A stretch of DNA of 64,000 nt. Source: Echinicola arenosa (lineage in GTDB: Bacteria > Bacteroidota > Bacteroidia > Cytophagales > Cyclobacteriaceae). The notes under the pieces are model-generated. The model saw nothing but the letters and a program-made list of their open reading frames with translations. It did no database searches and had not been told where the DNA came from. Position 1 is the first letter of the stretch. Each line of letters starts with the position of its first letter. The stretch lies in the NCBI RefSeq assembly GCF_014841125.1, contig NZ_JACYTQ010000005.1:124001-188000 (forward strand), given 5' to 3'. Positions 31,501 through 39,400 of this stretch are shown piece after piece. The position numbers were made by a program, and so were the translations under genes.

Positions 31501-32720
31501 GCTTCATATTTGGTAGTCAAGATAGTGATATACGTTATGATCTAGCAGGACAAGGCGTCATGGCCCCTAGTGCTGAACTGACCCAAACCTTCCGTCAAAA
31601 CCAAGTTAAATACCTCCAAATCAATGGTATTTTGGAACCTGCAAGAGATTTCCGCATCACTCTAAATTTAAGAAAAAGAGAAACAGGGGATTATAGTGAA
31701 ATCTTCCGAAGGGAAAGTGACACCAGTGATGATTACCTCTCCATAAACCCCAATAGAATGGGGGCCTATAACATCACCTACAATATGATCAAAACAGCCT
31801 TTGCGAAGGATGATAATGATAATAACTCTCCCCTATTTAGCAATTTTGAAGATTATCGTTCTATCATAAAATCAAGGCTTGAAACCACTAACCCAGGTGG
31901 AGAGTACAACCTCAATGGCCAGGATGTTCTGGTTCCTGCCTTCTTGGCTGCCTATACCGGTAAATCTGCGGAAGAAGTCAACCTAAACCCTTTCCCTAAA
32001 TTCCCGCTTCCCAATTGGAGAGTGGAATATAGAGGTCTTTCCAGGCTACCTGTTTTCCAAGAGCAGTTCAGTTCTATAAACCTAACCCATAATTACACCT
32101 CGACCTATGATGTAAGCAACTTCTCCAACTCTTTGCTTTATCAAAATGGTTTGGAATTATACAATAGCCTTCAAAACTATCCTCAGGCAAGCATCACTGA
32201 TGAATTTGGAAGTTATATTCCTGTGTTTATCTTTAACCAAGTGGTACTTTCCGAGCGTTTTGCTCCGCTAATAGGTATAGACTTATTGACCAAAACCAGG
32301 ATGAACATATCCTTTGAATATAATACTGAGAGGAATATTGGGCTGAACTTTTCGAATGCCCAAGTTACAGAACAAAAAAGTAAAGATTTCCGATTTGATT
32401 TAGGCTATACCAAGTCAGGAGTTAAAATACCTTTCAAAGTTCAAGGCCGCCAAGAAGTCCTGGACAATGACCTTGAAATTAGGGTAAGCACCAGCATTGT
32501 TGACACCCAAACCCTTCAGCGAAAGATCGAAGAGGGCAGCACAGTCACCAATGGTAACCTCAACCTCCAGATAAGGCCAACAGTGGGCTATATCATCAAT
32601 CAAAACCTCAAAGTCACCCTTTACTTTGACCGAACGGTCAATGATCCAAGAATCACTACTGCATATAGAAGAAGTTCCACATCCTTTGGTGGACAATTAC
32701 GATTTAATTTAGGTCAATAG
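25587..32720 (+). CDS. sprA: SprA, type IX secretion translocon/gliding protein
   Basis: Giant outer-membrane protein of 2377 aa. SprA is the barrel through which T9SS cargo crosses the outer membrane, and it is needed for gliding in Flavobacterium. Here a signal peptide (AAITLLLAACFLSGVSEALAQ) precedes a body dense in beta-strands and ending in strand-like FGGQLRFNLGQ. Recognisable stretches include GGSEINIIPTGYVNLDFGG, FNFDQQIQMSVNGNLGQKMQ and GTSNEVNGEGASYIDDFE. The start appears to be TTG at 25587: no in-frame ATG precedes the signal peptide. It lies 12 bases after ruvA. The family call is strong; the TTG start should be treated as probable. Confidence 0.93.
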   Translation: MPITRPYFFPSSNLNSFYAAITLLLAACFLSGVSEALAQGVGQDSIPSKIDSLEKRRTLPSFLLWDNFKTSPLYPIQSPLQQRYSPFYYDGPKQQQVEIELDTAVQYRVYDQLDSTSSNPGYLYNFEDFSKIQELRMRQEYWRNRSRGMYGESAVSGRGLIPPITMSPTFDRLFGGSEINIIPTGYVNLDFGGIFRRIDNPSIPIRQQRNGGFNFDQQIQMSVNGNLGQKMQINANFDSNNSFDFENQLKVEYKGFEEDIVKSIEIGNVSMPVQNSLIQGAQNLFGVKTQLQFGKLFMTAVASTQRGRRDEIVIEGGGQGRPFEIRASEYDDNRHFFLAHFFRENYERWLRGLPQILSGVNVTRVEVYIMNRTNNTETLRNFVAFMDLGEGQRIYRPGNPNIGSGTPGSPAANGSNNLFGNLTSNPSFRPYDNASTAIEQSLNLVKGTDFEQVNGARKLAENEYTFHRELGYLSLNRKLQNDEVVAISFEYTYNGQSYKVGEMSEDYQNRPESDVLFLKLLRPARINTRVPTWDLMMKNIYNFNANQIQKEGFQLQVIYRDDRTGLDNPSLLEGEQVKDVPLIRLMGLDNLNPQNDPQPDGNFDFVSGLTILPEKGMLIFPKLEPFGQTLESYFLPNEESLKNKFVYDTLYRTTKADAELVTRLNKYYLKGSLTAGSSSEIMLPGLNISEGSVIVSAGNIPLTEGVDYTVDYNIGRVVIINEGILASGKRISISFEKADLVSFQTRSLLGTRFDYLFSENLTLGGTFLYLNERPNITRISTGSETLKNSLWGLDLNYSDESRWLTKLADALPFTDTKEKSLITFNGEFAHLIPGTSNEVNGEGASYIDDFETAVTPFSLGGSPQNWKLSATPRTDDNRFDMTMSTEDRLGNAYRRARLAWYNIDNVFYRQGGQGVPENITEEDRRNHYVRRVVPQEIFPQRDRDVIVTPEPLFELAYFPHERGMYNYNPTLDRRGLLQSPEDNYGGITRAITADVDFDRTNIEYIEFWLMDPFLPGDNGRVLDGVFNENNTTGGKLMINLGEISEDVMKDSRHAFENGLPADGNTAETTENEWGRVTNKQYLTPGFDNSPEARPNQDVGLDGLSSEEEAVYFADRFLNRLNVDPNVLQEITADPSADKFQYYLGDQLDQQNVKILERYKYFNGLENNTPITENSNLPYTPSGSNKPDNEDLNNDNTINETENYYEYEVDLRPNTLEVGQNNIVDKVTHVENGEEVNWYLFRIPVRQPDNTQGDITGFKSLRFIRTYLTDFEQPVVLRMAKFQMVGSQWRTFQESLYERGLFEVPEPDVSNLTVGVVNIEENSQGSATQSPYVLPPGIIRDRDNTSTVERQLNEQSLRLCVENLQSRDARAVFKNVNLDLVQYGRLKMFFHADSEDAEDGELTAFLRLGTDYTDNYYEIEVPLSITPSGTRDPQQIWPIQNEIDIAIEEIVGVKIERDNSQSPQNLPYTVQVRQYNVTVVGRPELNYVQGLMIGIRNPSSTGSASKSICVWANELRVVDFNKSSGWAANARLNAQIADVATVSSTIRHNTFGFGGLETRLSERTRESTTQYDVSANVQVDRLLPDALRVSIPMYVSMENATTKPQFDPLNPDVPFELALSKFRTDTEREAYKKLVLDQVKRRNISFSNVRKLKKDESNKNHIYDLSNFSFSYAYGLVKQSNINTEDYTFETYKGNITYSYEPKPIPVEPFKNWNFLQSPNLQLFRDFNLNLAPSLITARLDVDRRFLRTQYRNDQLTTDGVDPLFQKSFYLNRFYSVNWDLTKNLSIDYRANVNAIIDEPEGDLDTEAKQDSVKNNLRKFGRTTNYNHSLIANYKIPLDKIPFLDWISADFRYEATYSWLTGSIGQKDTLGNVIQNTRDRSLNGKLDMVQLYNKVTKLKTLNTPKRPTIPGQRSNPQDTIKTDGLWNGFLKFAMMLKEVSGSYSITEGTFLPGYMENTGLFGLDRSFMNPGLGFIFGSQDSDIRYDLAGQGVMAPSAELTQTFRQNQVKYLQINGILEPARDFRITLNLRKRETGDYSEIFRRESDTSDDYLSINPNRMGAYNITYNMIKTAFAKDDNDNNSPLFSNFEDYRSIIKSRLETTNPGGEYNLNGQDVLVPAFLAAYTGKSAEEVNLNPFPKFPLPNWRVEYRGLSRLPVFQEQFSSINLTHNYTSTYDVSNFSNSLLYQNGLELYNSLQNYPQASITDEFGSYIPVFIFNQVVLSERFAPLIGIDLLTKTRMNISFEYNTERNIGLNFSNAQVTEQKSKDFRFDLGYTKSGVKIPFKVQGRQEVLDNDLEIRVSTSIVDTQTLQRKIEEGSTVTNGNLNLQIRPTVGYIINQNLKVTLYFDRTVNDPRITTAYRRSSTSFGGQLRFNLGQ

Positions 32721-32724
32721 GTTT

Positions 32725-32752
32725 TTTGATTTGGTGAAACCTTGTATTTTTG
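32725..32752 (+). promoter_or_regulatory. Putative promoter of gcvH
   Basis: TTTG at 32725-32728 and TATTTTTG at 32745-32752, with a 16-base spacer, slightly short of the usual 19. It lies 26 bases before the gcvH ATG. Confidence 0.5.
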
Positions 32753-32778
32753 GCTTTGATTAATCCTAAAATGAGAAT

Positions 32779-33156
32779 ATGAACTTCCCAAAAGAATTAA
32801 AGTACACTAAAGACCACGAGTGGGTAAAAATCGAAGGAGACATTGCCACTATTGGTGTTACGGAATTTGCCCAGAGAGAATTGGGTGACATTGTTTATGT
32901 CGAAGTAGAAACTGTTGGTGAAACTATCGGGACCGGAGAAGTGTTCGGTACAGTAGAGGCAGTAAAAACCGTATCTGACCTTTTTATGCCTTTAGAAGGT
33001 GAAATTACCGAATTCAATGAAGAACTAGAAGGTTCTCCTGAATTGGTCAATGAGTCTCCATATGAAGATGGATGGATGATCAAAGTGAAGTTTGAAAAGG
33101 AATTGCCTTCCGATTTACTTTCGGCTGAAGAATACGCTGAACTAGTAGGTGAATAA
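32779..33156 (+). CDS. gcvH: Glycine cleavage system H protein
   Basis: Lipoyl carrier that shuttles the aminomethyl group between the P, T and L proteins of the glycine cleavage system. 125 aa with the classic N-terminus [13 protein letters not shown], the [14 protein letters not shown] strand and the lipoylation motif [13 protein letters not shown], in which Lys63 is the attachment site. The other gcv genes are not here. It overlaps the VanZ-like gene by 8 bases, an arrangement of translational coupling with no obvious metabolic link. Confidence 0.97.
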   Translation: MNFPKELKYTKDHEWVKIEGDIATIGVTEFAQRELGDIVYVEVETVGETIGTGEVFGTVEAVKTVSDLFMPLEGEITEFNEELEGSPELVNESPYEDGWMIKVKFEKELPSDLLSAEEYAELVGE

Positions 33157-33541
33157 AGGCAAAAAATTTAGCGAAAGATACCTGCCTGCCATTTTATGGT
33201 TGGTTTTACTGTTGGCATTGATTTTATCACCTGGAGATAAACTGCCAAGTGCGGCTAAAATCCCAGGATTGGATAAGGTCGCCCACTTCAGCTTATTCGC
33301 AGGGCTCTTGCTCCTGTGGAACAGGGCTTTAAATAGCAGAGATAAAAAGTTCACGAAACAAATATTTATCACTAATTATTTAGTTTTTGGAATTATTTTT
33401 GCTATCTTAGTAGAAGTGATCCAACAAATGGTTCCAAATAGGGCCTTTGACTTGTTGGACATAGTAGCGAATCTCAGTGGAAGCTTCGTGGGTACCGTTT
33501 GTTTTTATATTTTGTACAGGAAGAAAAGTAAGCTTGTATAA
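33149..33541 (+). CDS. VanZ-family membrane protein
   Basis: 130-aa inner-membrane protein with about four hydrophobic segments. The VanZ pattern is clear: SPGDKLP then [19 protein letters not shown], and the last helix pair with [24 protein letters not shown]. The family is named after a teicoplanin-resistance accessory protein, but most chromosomal members have unknown roles, so no resistance is implied. The start is GTG at 33149 inside the end of gcvH. It lies 74 bases before the first TonB-like gene. Confidence 0.88.
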   Translation: MNKGKKFSERYLPAILWLVLLLALILSPGDKLPSAAKIPGLDKVAHFSLFAGLLLLWNRALNSRDKKFTKQIFITNYLVFGIIFAILVEVIQQMVPNRAFDLLDIVANLSGSFVGTVCFYILYRKKSKLV

Positions 33542-33614
33542 ATAAAAATAAATGGTTAGAATTGTTATCGCTAAATTAGAGCAAAAATTATTAACCTTTA
33601 TATGAGTATTAATT

Positions 33615-34289
33615 ATGGAAGCTAAAAAGACACCAAAAGCTGATTTGACCAAGAAGTCAGGGATGTTCCTGAATCTGGGTCTATTGATCAGCGTTGGTCT
33701 TACGCTGTTTGCTTTCGAATACAAGTCATACGAATCAGGAGCACTGATGGACTTGGGAACAGTGGAAGACGATTTCGAGGAACTATTGGACATTCCGATT
33801 ACGGAACAGCCACCTCCACCGCCTCCACCAGTAGAGCAGCCAATCATCGAGGAAATCCCTGATGAAGTGGAGATTGAAGAAAAAATCGAGGTAAACTTCG
33901 ACGTTGATGTGCAGGAAGAAACAGTGATCAAGGAAGTTGTGATTGCGGATGCCCCTGTTGTTGAAAAAGCCGACGAAATCTTTGACGTGGTGGAAACCAT
34001 GCCTACCCCTCCAGGTGGAATGGAAGGTTGGAACAAGTACTTGAGCAAAAACTTGAAGTACCCAACTCAAGCAAGAAGAATGGGGATCGAAGGTACTGTA
34101 TACGTAGTCTTTGTAGTTAATACTGATGGCTCTATCCAAGACGTTGATATCCTTAGAGGTATCGGTGGTGGATGTGATGAAGAAGCCATGAGAGTAGTTA
34201 GAAATGCCCCAGCATGGGAACCTGGAAAACAAAGAGGTAGACCAGTTAGGGTAAAAATGAGATTACCGATCAGGTTCAAACTGAGCTAA
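33615..34289 (+). CDS. TonB-family energy transducer, copy 1
   Basis: 224 aa: a short cytoplasmic N-terminus, one transmembrane helix (about 17-36), a periplasmic linker and a TonB C-terminal domain (about 135-224) with YPTQARRMGIEGTVYVVFVV, NTDGSIQDVDILRG and VKMRLPIRFKL. TonB proteins couple the proton motive force to outer-membrane transport. The linker has a seven-proline stretch and is otherwise strongly acidic (many Glu/Asp/Val), unlike the Lys-Pro repeats of E. coli TonB. No exbB/exbD lie nearby. A diverged tandem copy follows at 34952. It ends in a strong terminator. Confidence 0.92.
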   Translation: MEAKKTPKADLTKKSGMFLNLGLLISVGLTLFAFEYKSYESGALMDLGTVEDDFEELLDIPITEQPPPPPPPVEQPIIEEIPDEVEIEEKIEVNFDVDVQEETVIKEVVIADAPVVEKADEIFDVVETMPTPPGGMEGWNKYLSKNLKYPTQARRMGIEGTVYVVFVVNTDGSIQDVDILRGIGGGCDEEAMRVVRNAPAWEPGKQRGRPVRVKMRLPIRFKLS

Positions 34290-34315
34290 TCATTAGTAAA
34301 CTGATAAAATATAAA

Positions 34316-34348
34316 ACAGGCTGTCAAAATTGACAGCCTGTTTTTTTT
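34316..34348 (+). terminator. Intrinsic terminator after TonB copy 1
   Basis: ACAGGCTGTCA (34316-34326) pairs perfectly with TGACAGCCTGT (34331-34341) around AAAT, followed by a run of T. Confidence 0.92.
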
Positions 34349-34951
34349 GTCTACTTTTTAAATTAAGTCTCTCATAGAAGTAAGAAGGATCAGTCCTAAA
34401 AGTTGAGAGGGATATGAATATTTCCATTGCGATATACTTACTTAACAATCACTCAATTTTATTTGACAACAGACAAACAAAGATGTTTTATCAATCCAAT
34501 ACAAAAATGAAGTTCAAAAGTATTTTTAAGGTAGTCAATCAATAAAGCTTGCAATTGATTAACCTACCCCTTTCAATAAATATGATTTAATCTCAAAAAA
34601 GACACTAGAAAAATCACACGAAACCAGCTAGCAAAATAAAGCTCTCAAATAGAAGCATCAACCTGAGTAAGGCAAAAGCAATTAACCATTCCCACTCCAT
34701 TCAACTCCTCCCCTTTATCTCAATTCGCAGCACTTTTCACCTCTTGATTTAAAATATATTATTAAACTATTTAATTAGTTTTATAACTAAATATTTCTAT
34801 ATTAGTAGAATAATATTGAGCAAAAATAACTGTAGCCAATTTTCCGGAAAAAATTGCAGGTACAAGCCCTGTTCGAATGTACATCAGCATAGAGACCTGA
34901 GGTTTGGTAAAAGAATTTTACATGATTAAATACTATAAACCCACATGATTT
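34349..34951. other. AT-rich spacer between the two TonB genes
   Basis: About 600 bases without a credible open frame or RNA-like structure. It separates the terminator of copy 1 from the start of copy 2, so copy 2 must have its own promoter here; no clean TAnnTTTG pair was found. Confidence 0.5.
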
Positions 34952-35629
34952 ATGGAAGCAAAAAAAAATCCAGAAGCGGACTTGACTAATAAGTATGGAT
35001 TGTTCCTCAATATTGGTCTGTTAATAAGTATGGGGCTGGCACTGGCCGCGTTCGAGTTCAAAACTTATGAATCAACGATAATATCAGAATTAGACCCATC
35101 AGGCGATGAGTTTGATAAAATCCTTGACATCCCCATCACTGTTCAGCAACTTCCTCCACCTCCTGTCAAAGTGGAACAACCTGAAATAGAGGAAGTACCT
35201 AACGAGGAGGAAATCATCGATAAAATCGAAGTTGTATTCCTAGATGAATATCCAGAAGAAGTAGCCGTTGAGGATTTCATTGTTAATACACCTCCAATAA
35301 AGGAAGAGGCGGATGAGATCAAAGACTTTGCAGAACATATGCCCGAGCCACCGGGTGGTATGGAAGGTTGGGCCAAATACCTGAACAAAAACCTCAAGTA
35401 TCCCTCACAGGCCAGGAGAATGGGGATTCAAGGCACCGTGTTTGTGGCATTTGTAGTAAATACTGACGGCACTATTCAAGACGTGAGTATATTACGTGGT
35501 GTAGATGGTGGATGCAGTGAGGAGGCCGTCCGGGTGGTCGGCAATGCTCCAAATTGGAAACCAGGAAGACAAGGAGGCCGGCCCGTGAGGGTCAAAATGA
35601 GATTGCCCATCCGATTTAAATTAAATTAA
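34952..35629 (+). CDS. TonB-family energy transducer, copy 2
   Basis: 225-aa paralogue of the preceding TonB-like protein, collinear over its whole length: MEAKKNPEADLTNKYGLFLNIGLLIS against MEAKKTPKADLTKKSGMFLN, one transmembrane helix, an acidic linker with only a short LPPPP segment, and a TonB C-terminal domain (YPSQARRMGIQGTVFVAFVV to VKMRLPIRFKLN). The linker is the most diverged part, while the ends are nearly the same. This suggests a tandem duplication with specialisation for different receptors or Exb complexes. It lies directly upstream of ssrA. Confidence 0.92.
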   Translation: MEAKKNPEADLTNKYGLFLNIGLLISMGLALAAFEFKTYESTIISELDPSGDEFDKILDIPITVQQLPPPPVKVEQPEIEEVPNEEEIIDKIEVVFLDEYPEEVAVEDFIVNTPPIKEEADEIKDFAEHMPEPPGGMEGWAKYLNKNLKYPSQARRMGIQGTVFVAFVVNTDGTIQDVSILRGVDGGCSEEAVRVVGNAPNWKPGRQGGRPVRVKMRLPIRFKLN

Positions 35630-35646
35630 TTTTCAGTATTCATTTT

Positions 35647-35677
35647 AGGGGATAGCCAAGAATAACTATCCCCTTTT
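35647..35677 (+). terminator. Intrinsic terminator after TonB copy 2
   Basis: AGGGGATAG (35647-35655) pairs with CTATCCCCT (35666-35674), followed by a short T-rich tract. It separates the TonB gene from the ssrA promoter. Confidence 0.75.
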
Positions 35678-35712
35678 CCTATCTACAAGGCTCACAACTA
35701 AAATTTCCTTTA

Positions 35713-35739
35713 TTGGGAACGAATTTTGTATTACATTTG
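35713..35739 (+). promoter_or_regulatory. Putative promoter of ssrA
   Basis: TACATTTG at 35732-35739 matches TAnnTTTG, with TTG at 35713-35715 (16-base spacer). The mature tmRNA 5' end lies 16 bases further on. Confidence 0.6.
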
Positions 35740-35754
35740 TCATCTTTAAGATAT

Positions 35755-36161
35755 GGGGCTGACCGGTTTTGACAGTAGGTGTGAAGATTGGGCCAGCATG
35801 TCGGGTGGAGCATGTACGCCCGTGAATAATTCATGCGAACTATAATTGGCGAATCTAATTACGCCATGGCTGCCTAATCAAACCCATTAGGGATTGATAC
35901 TGCTTAAAGGGTTGAGTCCGCCGAGGCGGATTCCCCGGCCACATCCCGCAGCTCTCTGACTTGACAGAGCTGATTCTGGGGTGTCGACTTGTCAGGTCTA
36001 GCGCTAGAGATGCTATTAATCCAGTGCGAAATTTAAATAGCTAAGCCCAAAGGTAGCTGTGTCACCCAGCAGCCCTGGGACGAAAACCCAACAGGTGACT
36101 AAACATGTAGACGGTACAATGTTTCCCTATCTGGACCAGGGTTCGAATCCCTGCAGCTCCA
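35755..36161 (+). ncRNA. ssrA: Transfer-messenger RNA (tmRNA)
   Basis: Rescues stalled ribosomes and tags the nascent protein. The 5' end GGGGCTGAC and the 3' end GCAGCTCCA form the tRNA-like acceptor stem: GGGGCTG (35755-35761) pairs with CAGCTCC (36154-36160), including the G3-U70 wobble recognised by alanyl-tRNA synthetase. A T arm with GGTTCGAATCC precedes the 3' end. The 5' GGGGCTGACCGGTTTTGACA stretch is typical of one-piece tmRNA. The encoded sequence continues ACACCA after the acceptor strand, so the CCA end is probably added after processing. A tag frame is visible. The 3' end also serves as the insertion site discussed in the findings. Confidence 0.97.
35848..35877 (+). other. tmRNA tag-peptide frame GESNYAMAA
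   Basis: Within the tmRNA, codons GGC GAA TCT AAT TAC GCC ATG GCT GCC TAA encode GESNYAMAA and a stop. The hydrophobic AMAA end fits the proteolysis signal of ssrA tags (ALAA in many bacteria). Confidence 0.9.
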
Positions 36162-36166
36162 CACCA
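36154..36166 (+). repeat. Att-like tmRNA 3'-end repeat, copy 1
   Basis: CAGCTCCACACCA at the end of ssrA is repeated exactly at 41323-41335, and its first nine bases recur at 41977-41985. It is preceded by GGTTCGA in all three places, so these are partial copies of the tmRNA 3' end, as left by integration into ssrA. Confidence 0.8.
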
Positions 36167-36170
36167 TAGA

Positions 36171-36198
36171 AACGAGGCAAATTTTCGCCTCGTTTTTT
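36171..36198 (+). terminator. Intrinsic terminator after ssrA
   Basis: AACGAGGC (36171-36178) pairs with GCCTCGTT (36187-36194), followed by T. It ends ssrA. Equivalent but unrelated hairpins follow the other two tmRNA 3'-end copies. Confidence 0.88.
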
Positions 36199-36344
36199 AT
36201 TTAAAAAACAAAAACATATAAATAAAACTCTATTTTAATATAGTATAACGTTTACATCCTTATAATTTCACGAGCCTCTGCCAATTTATACCAAAAACAA
36301 TTTACTAACAATATCATTCAAAAAACTAACTATTTTTTTTAAAA

Positions 36345-36381
36345 GTTCGACTCTCTTCAGCTAACCTGAAGAGAGTCGAAC
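36345..36381 (-). terminator. 16-bp perfect hairpin downstream of helicase gene
   Basis: GTTCGACTCTCTTCAG (36345-36360) and CTGAAGAGAGTCGAAC (36366-36381) form a 16-bp perfect stem with a 5-base loop. It lies 69 bases past the stop of the minus-strand helicase gene with TTTT following on that strand, so it may end that transcript. The left arm also resembles the tmRNA T-arm/acceptor sequence (GTTCGA...CAGCT), so an att-related origin is possible. Confidence 0.55.
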
Positions 36382-36449
36382 CACATGTGAATTTCACTTT
36401 TTAAATATTTTTTTTCCACATCGATGGACATTTATATCAAAAGAAAAAA

Positions 36450-39400
36450 CTAAACCATCCGTTCTTCCAATTGCCCCTTCCAAAGGATATATCCCTTTCT
36501 TGGATACGAATAATCATGGTTTAACCTACTGAAACTTTCCGGGGAGCTTTTTATAAAGGCTTGTCTTCCCTTATCTTTTATAAACTGAAGGTCCGATTCT
36601 ACCTCATCCAGTCTTTTTCCAAGCAGGGATTGGGAAATTCCTCCTCCATTGACCATGATTTCCGTGTGCCATATATAGGTAGCCTCTTCCGTATCCAAGG
36701 TCTCTAAAATGATATGGTAAAATTTATTTCCTTTTAGTAGAAATACGAACGAGAAAGGTTTTAATATAAACCTTATTTTTAACAAGGAACCTTCGTGTTT
36801 TGATGCCAAGTACCTCAATTGTCTGAAATGCCTGTACTTTTCGTCTCCAATTAGGTTATTGATCAGTTGCTCTTCGGTCAAACGAGAGCCGGGAAATTGA
36901 TTGGATTTTCTTAAATCTTCAAGATTAGAAGTAGCCCTATTGTCATTTTGATAATTTGGATCATTTTTAATTTCATCGATGGCAAACTGAAACCTGACAC
37001 TCTCAACTGTATCTTGATTAATCTTTCCCAAGTCCTCGGATTCAGCTTTTTGGGCCACTAACATTCCATTTTCAAATTCAGCAAAAATCTCCACATTGGC
37101 ATACTTCATTTTTAGTGACTTGGAGAAGTATGGTTTTAATACTTCCAACTCGGGACGGATGTATTCATTTTCAAGTTCAAATTCAATTTCTGTATTGAGT
37201 TCTTGCACAGAATAATTAAAGGCAATGCTGCCATACCTGAAATCCAGTTTATTCAATGCAATTTTAACCGTCTTGTCGATGGTGACAGAATTCATTTCTC
37301 CAGGTTCGCTTAGATCCATAAACAAGTCGGCTTCTTTCTTGAGTTTTCTATAATAGGTATTCCTCTTCAAAAACAAACGGTCAAGATAATCAACCAAATA
37401 ATCCCGATAATCATATATCACAGGAGCCAGTTCGGAGCGCTGTACTCTCCCTATGTATTGGATAAGTTTGCCCTTGAAAGAAAAAGGATAGACCAAAAAC
37501 AGCCTTGAAATGTTTTGCAAATCCACACCTTCCCCCATCAACTGTCCGGTAGTAATCAAGACCTGGAAATCTCCTCTGGATATCTGGCCCCATTTCTCCT
37601 TGCGGCTACGTTCATTATCTTCCCCACTCAAAGTGATTACTTCAAAAACCCCTTTCAAATAGTGGTTTAACGAAGCGATATGCTCTCTTCTTTCTGCAAT
37701 AACCACTACACTTCCCCCTTTATTCACCTCTTTGATAACATCTTTGATGATGAGCTGATTTCTGGCTGAATCATTTACTAAAATCTTTGAAAGTGTCTCA
37801 AAGCTATCAGTTTTTGGATTAAACGGTATTTGCAAGGCGGTTTTCCTTACTTTCACCGTCGCCGGCCGATAGTTCTTGATTTCCTTGGTATCAATACTGG
37901 CAATTACATTTCCCAAATAAATAAAAATGAGCCTCCCATCATTTCCCTTTCTAAATGGTGTCGCCGTCAATCCATACAGGTAAAAAGTAGAGAGCCTGGA
38001 CAAGGTATTCCGAAAACTCTCTGCTGATATGTGGTGGCATTCATCAATTATGACCGTACCGAATGTGTCATAATATTCACTTGATTCAGGTTTGTCCAAA
38101 AACTTGCCTAGGCTTTGGAACATTGCAACGCTTATTTTTTCACCGATTTTAGCACGCCCTTGTCCAATTCTTCCTATCTCAGCCTTCCTCAATCCCATAA
38201 AAGACTGGATCCTTTCCAGCCATTGTTCCATAAGTTGTTTCCGATGGACGATAATGAGAGTCGGCTGTTTCTTATTGGCTATTATCTGTAACCCTATTAT
38301 TGTCTTTCCTGTGCCCGGAGGGGCTACAATAATCCCAAACTGCTTCTTTTCCACTGCAGAGACTGCTTTCTCCTGATGTTCCCTTAATTTAAAAGTGGTG
38401 TTAAAGGAGATTTTCGGTTGTAGTTTTCTTTCATCTTTAAATTCAAACGGAATGTTTTGGGCTGTACAAAACCTCACCAACTTACCCATAATACCCCTGG
38501 GGATGACAACCTCATTTTCAATTTCATCAATCAACCGGAAATGAGATGGTGTACCATGGGTGCTTCGTCCAACCTTCTTCTTTACGAAATAGACTGAATT
38601 GGAAAAATTCAGTTCTTCCTTTAAAAAATCAGTTAGCTCTGGTGTAATTGCAGACTTATTGAGTTGAATATTGTTATTCAGTTTGATAACCAACTTCCCT
38701 GAAGTAGTGAAATCGGAGGGGCTTGAACCATAGTCGACCAATGTTAATTCGTCATATAAGGCATCTAATCCGTCCACTGAAATCTTTTTGATGGATTTCA
38801 GGAAAGTCCACTGGTCCTGATATGGTTCCATATCATCATTCAGGAAACTACCATTTCCTTTTTCCAAAACGGCTTGATTTAGGGGAAGCGCAATTAAATT
38901 CCCAAGCCCTTTCCCTGATAGATAATCCTGATTTGGAAACAGCCGGTCAAAACTGGAAAACTTGTCAAATTCAGACATCGATCGGGATTCCTTTAGCAGA
39001 TGGATAAGTATCCTTCTGCTTTTTCTCGCAGAATAAGGGTTATCGAAAAATATCCAAACATGTCCACCATTTCCGGATCTTGATCTTTCAAGATATGCAG
39101 GAATGCTTTTGGATTTACACTGCTCCATTACTTTTCTGCACTCCTCTTCCCAATTTTCCCCATCAAAATCAGCAGCAATAAACCATGAAGTATTGTCCTG
39201 TAAAAGTGGGTAAATACCGATTTGTTGTTCCCCCTTAAGGTGTTTCAGCATTTCAATGTCTGTTAACGGGATATATGTTTTGTTCTTATAGGTTTTGAAT
39301 GTTCCCCCATTAAGTTTATGTCGCCGATACATATAAGGATCATAATGGTATGCGGGCATATATCCGCCCTTGGCTCCCTTATCCCAACGAACGGCGAAAA

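Noticed and set aside
33149-33541. VanZ-like gene as a glycopeptide-resistance determinant
   Set aside because: No other van genes are present and VanZ-like proteins are widespread chromosomal proteins of unknown role.
33407-34048. 213-codon frame antisense to the first TonB gene
   Set aside because: Serine/threonine/glycine-rich low-complexity shadow of the proline- and glutamate-rich linker on the other strand.
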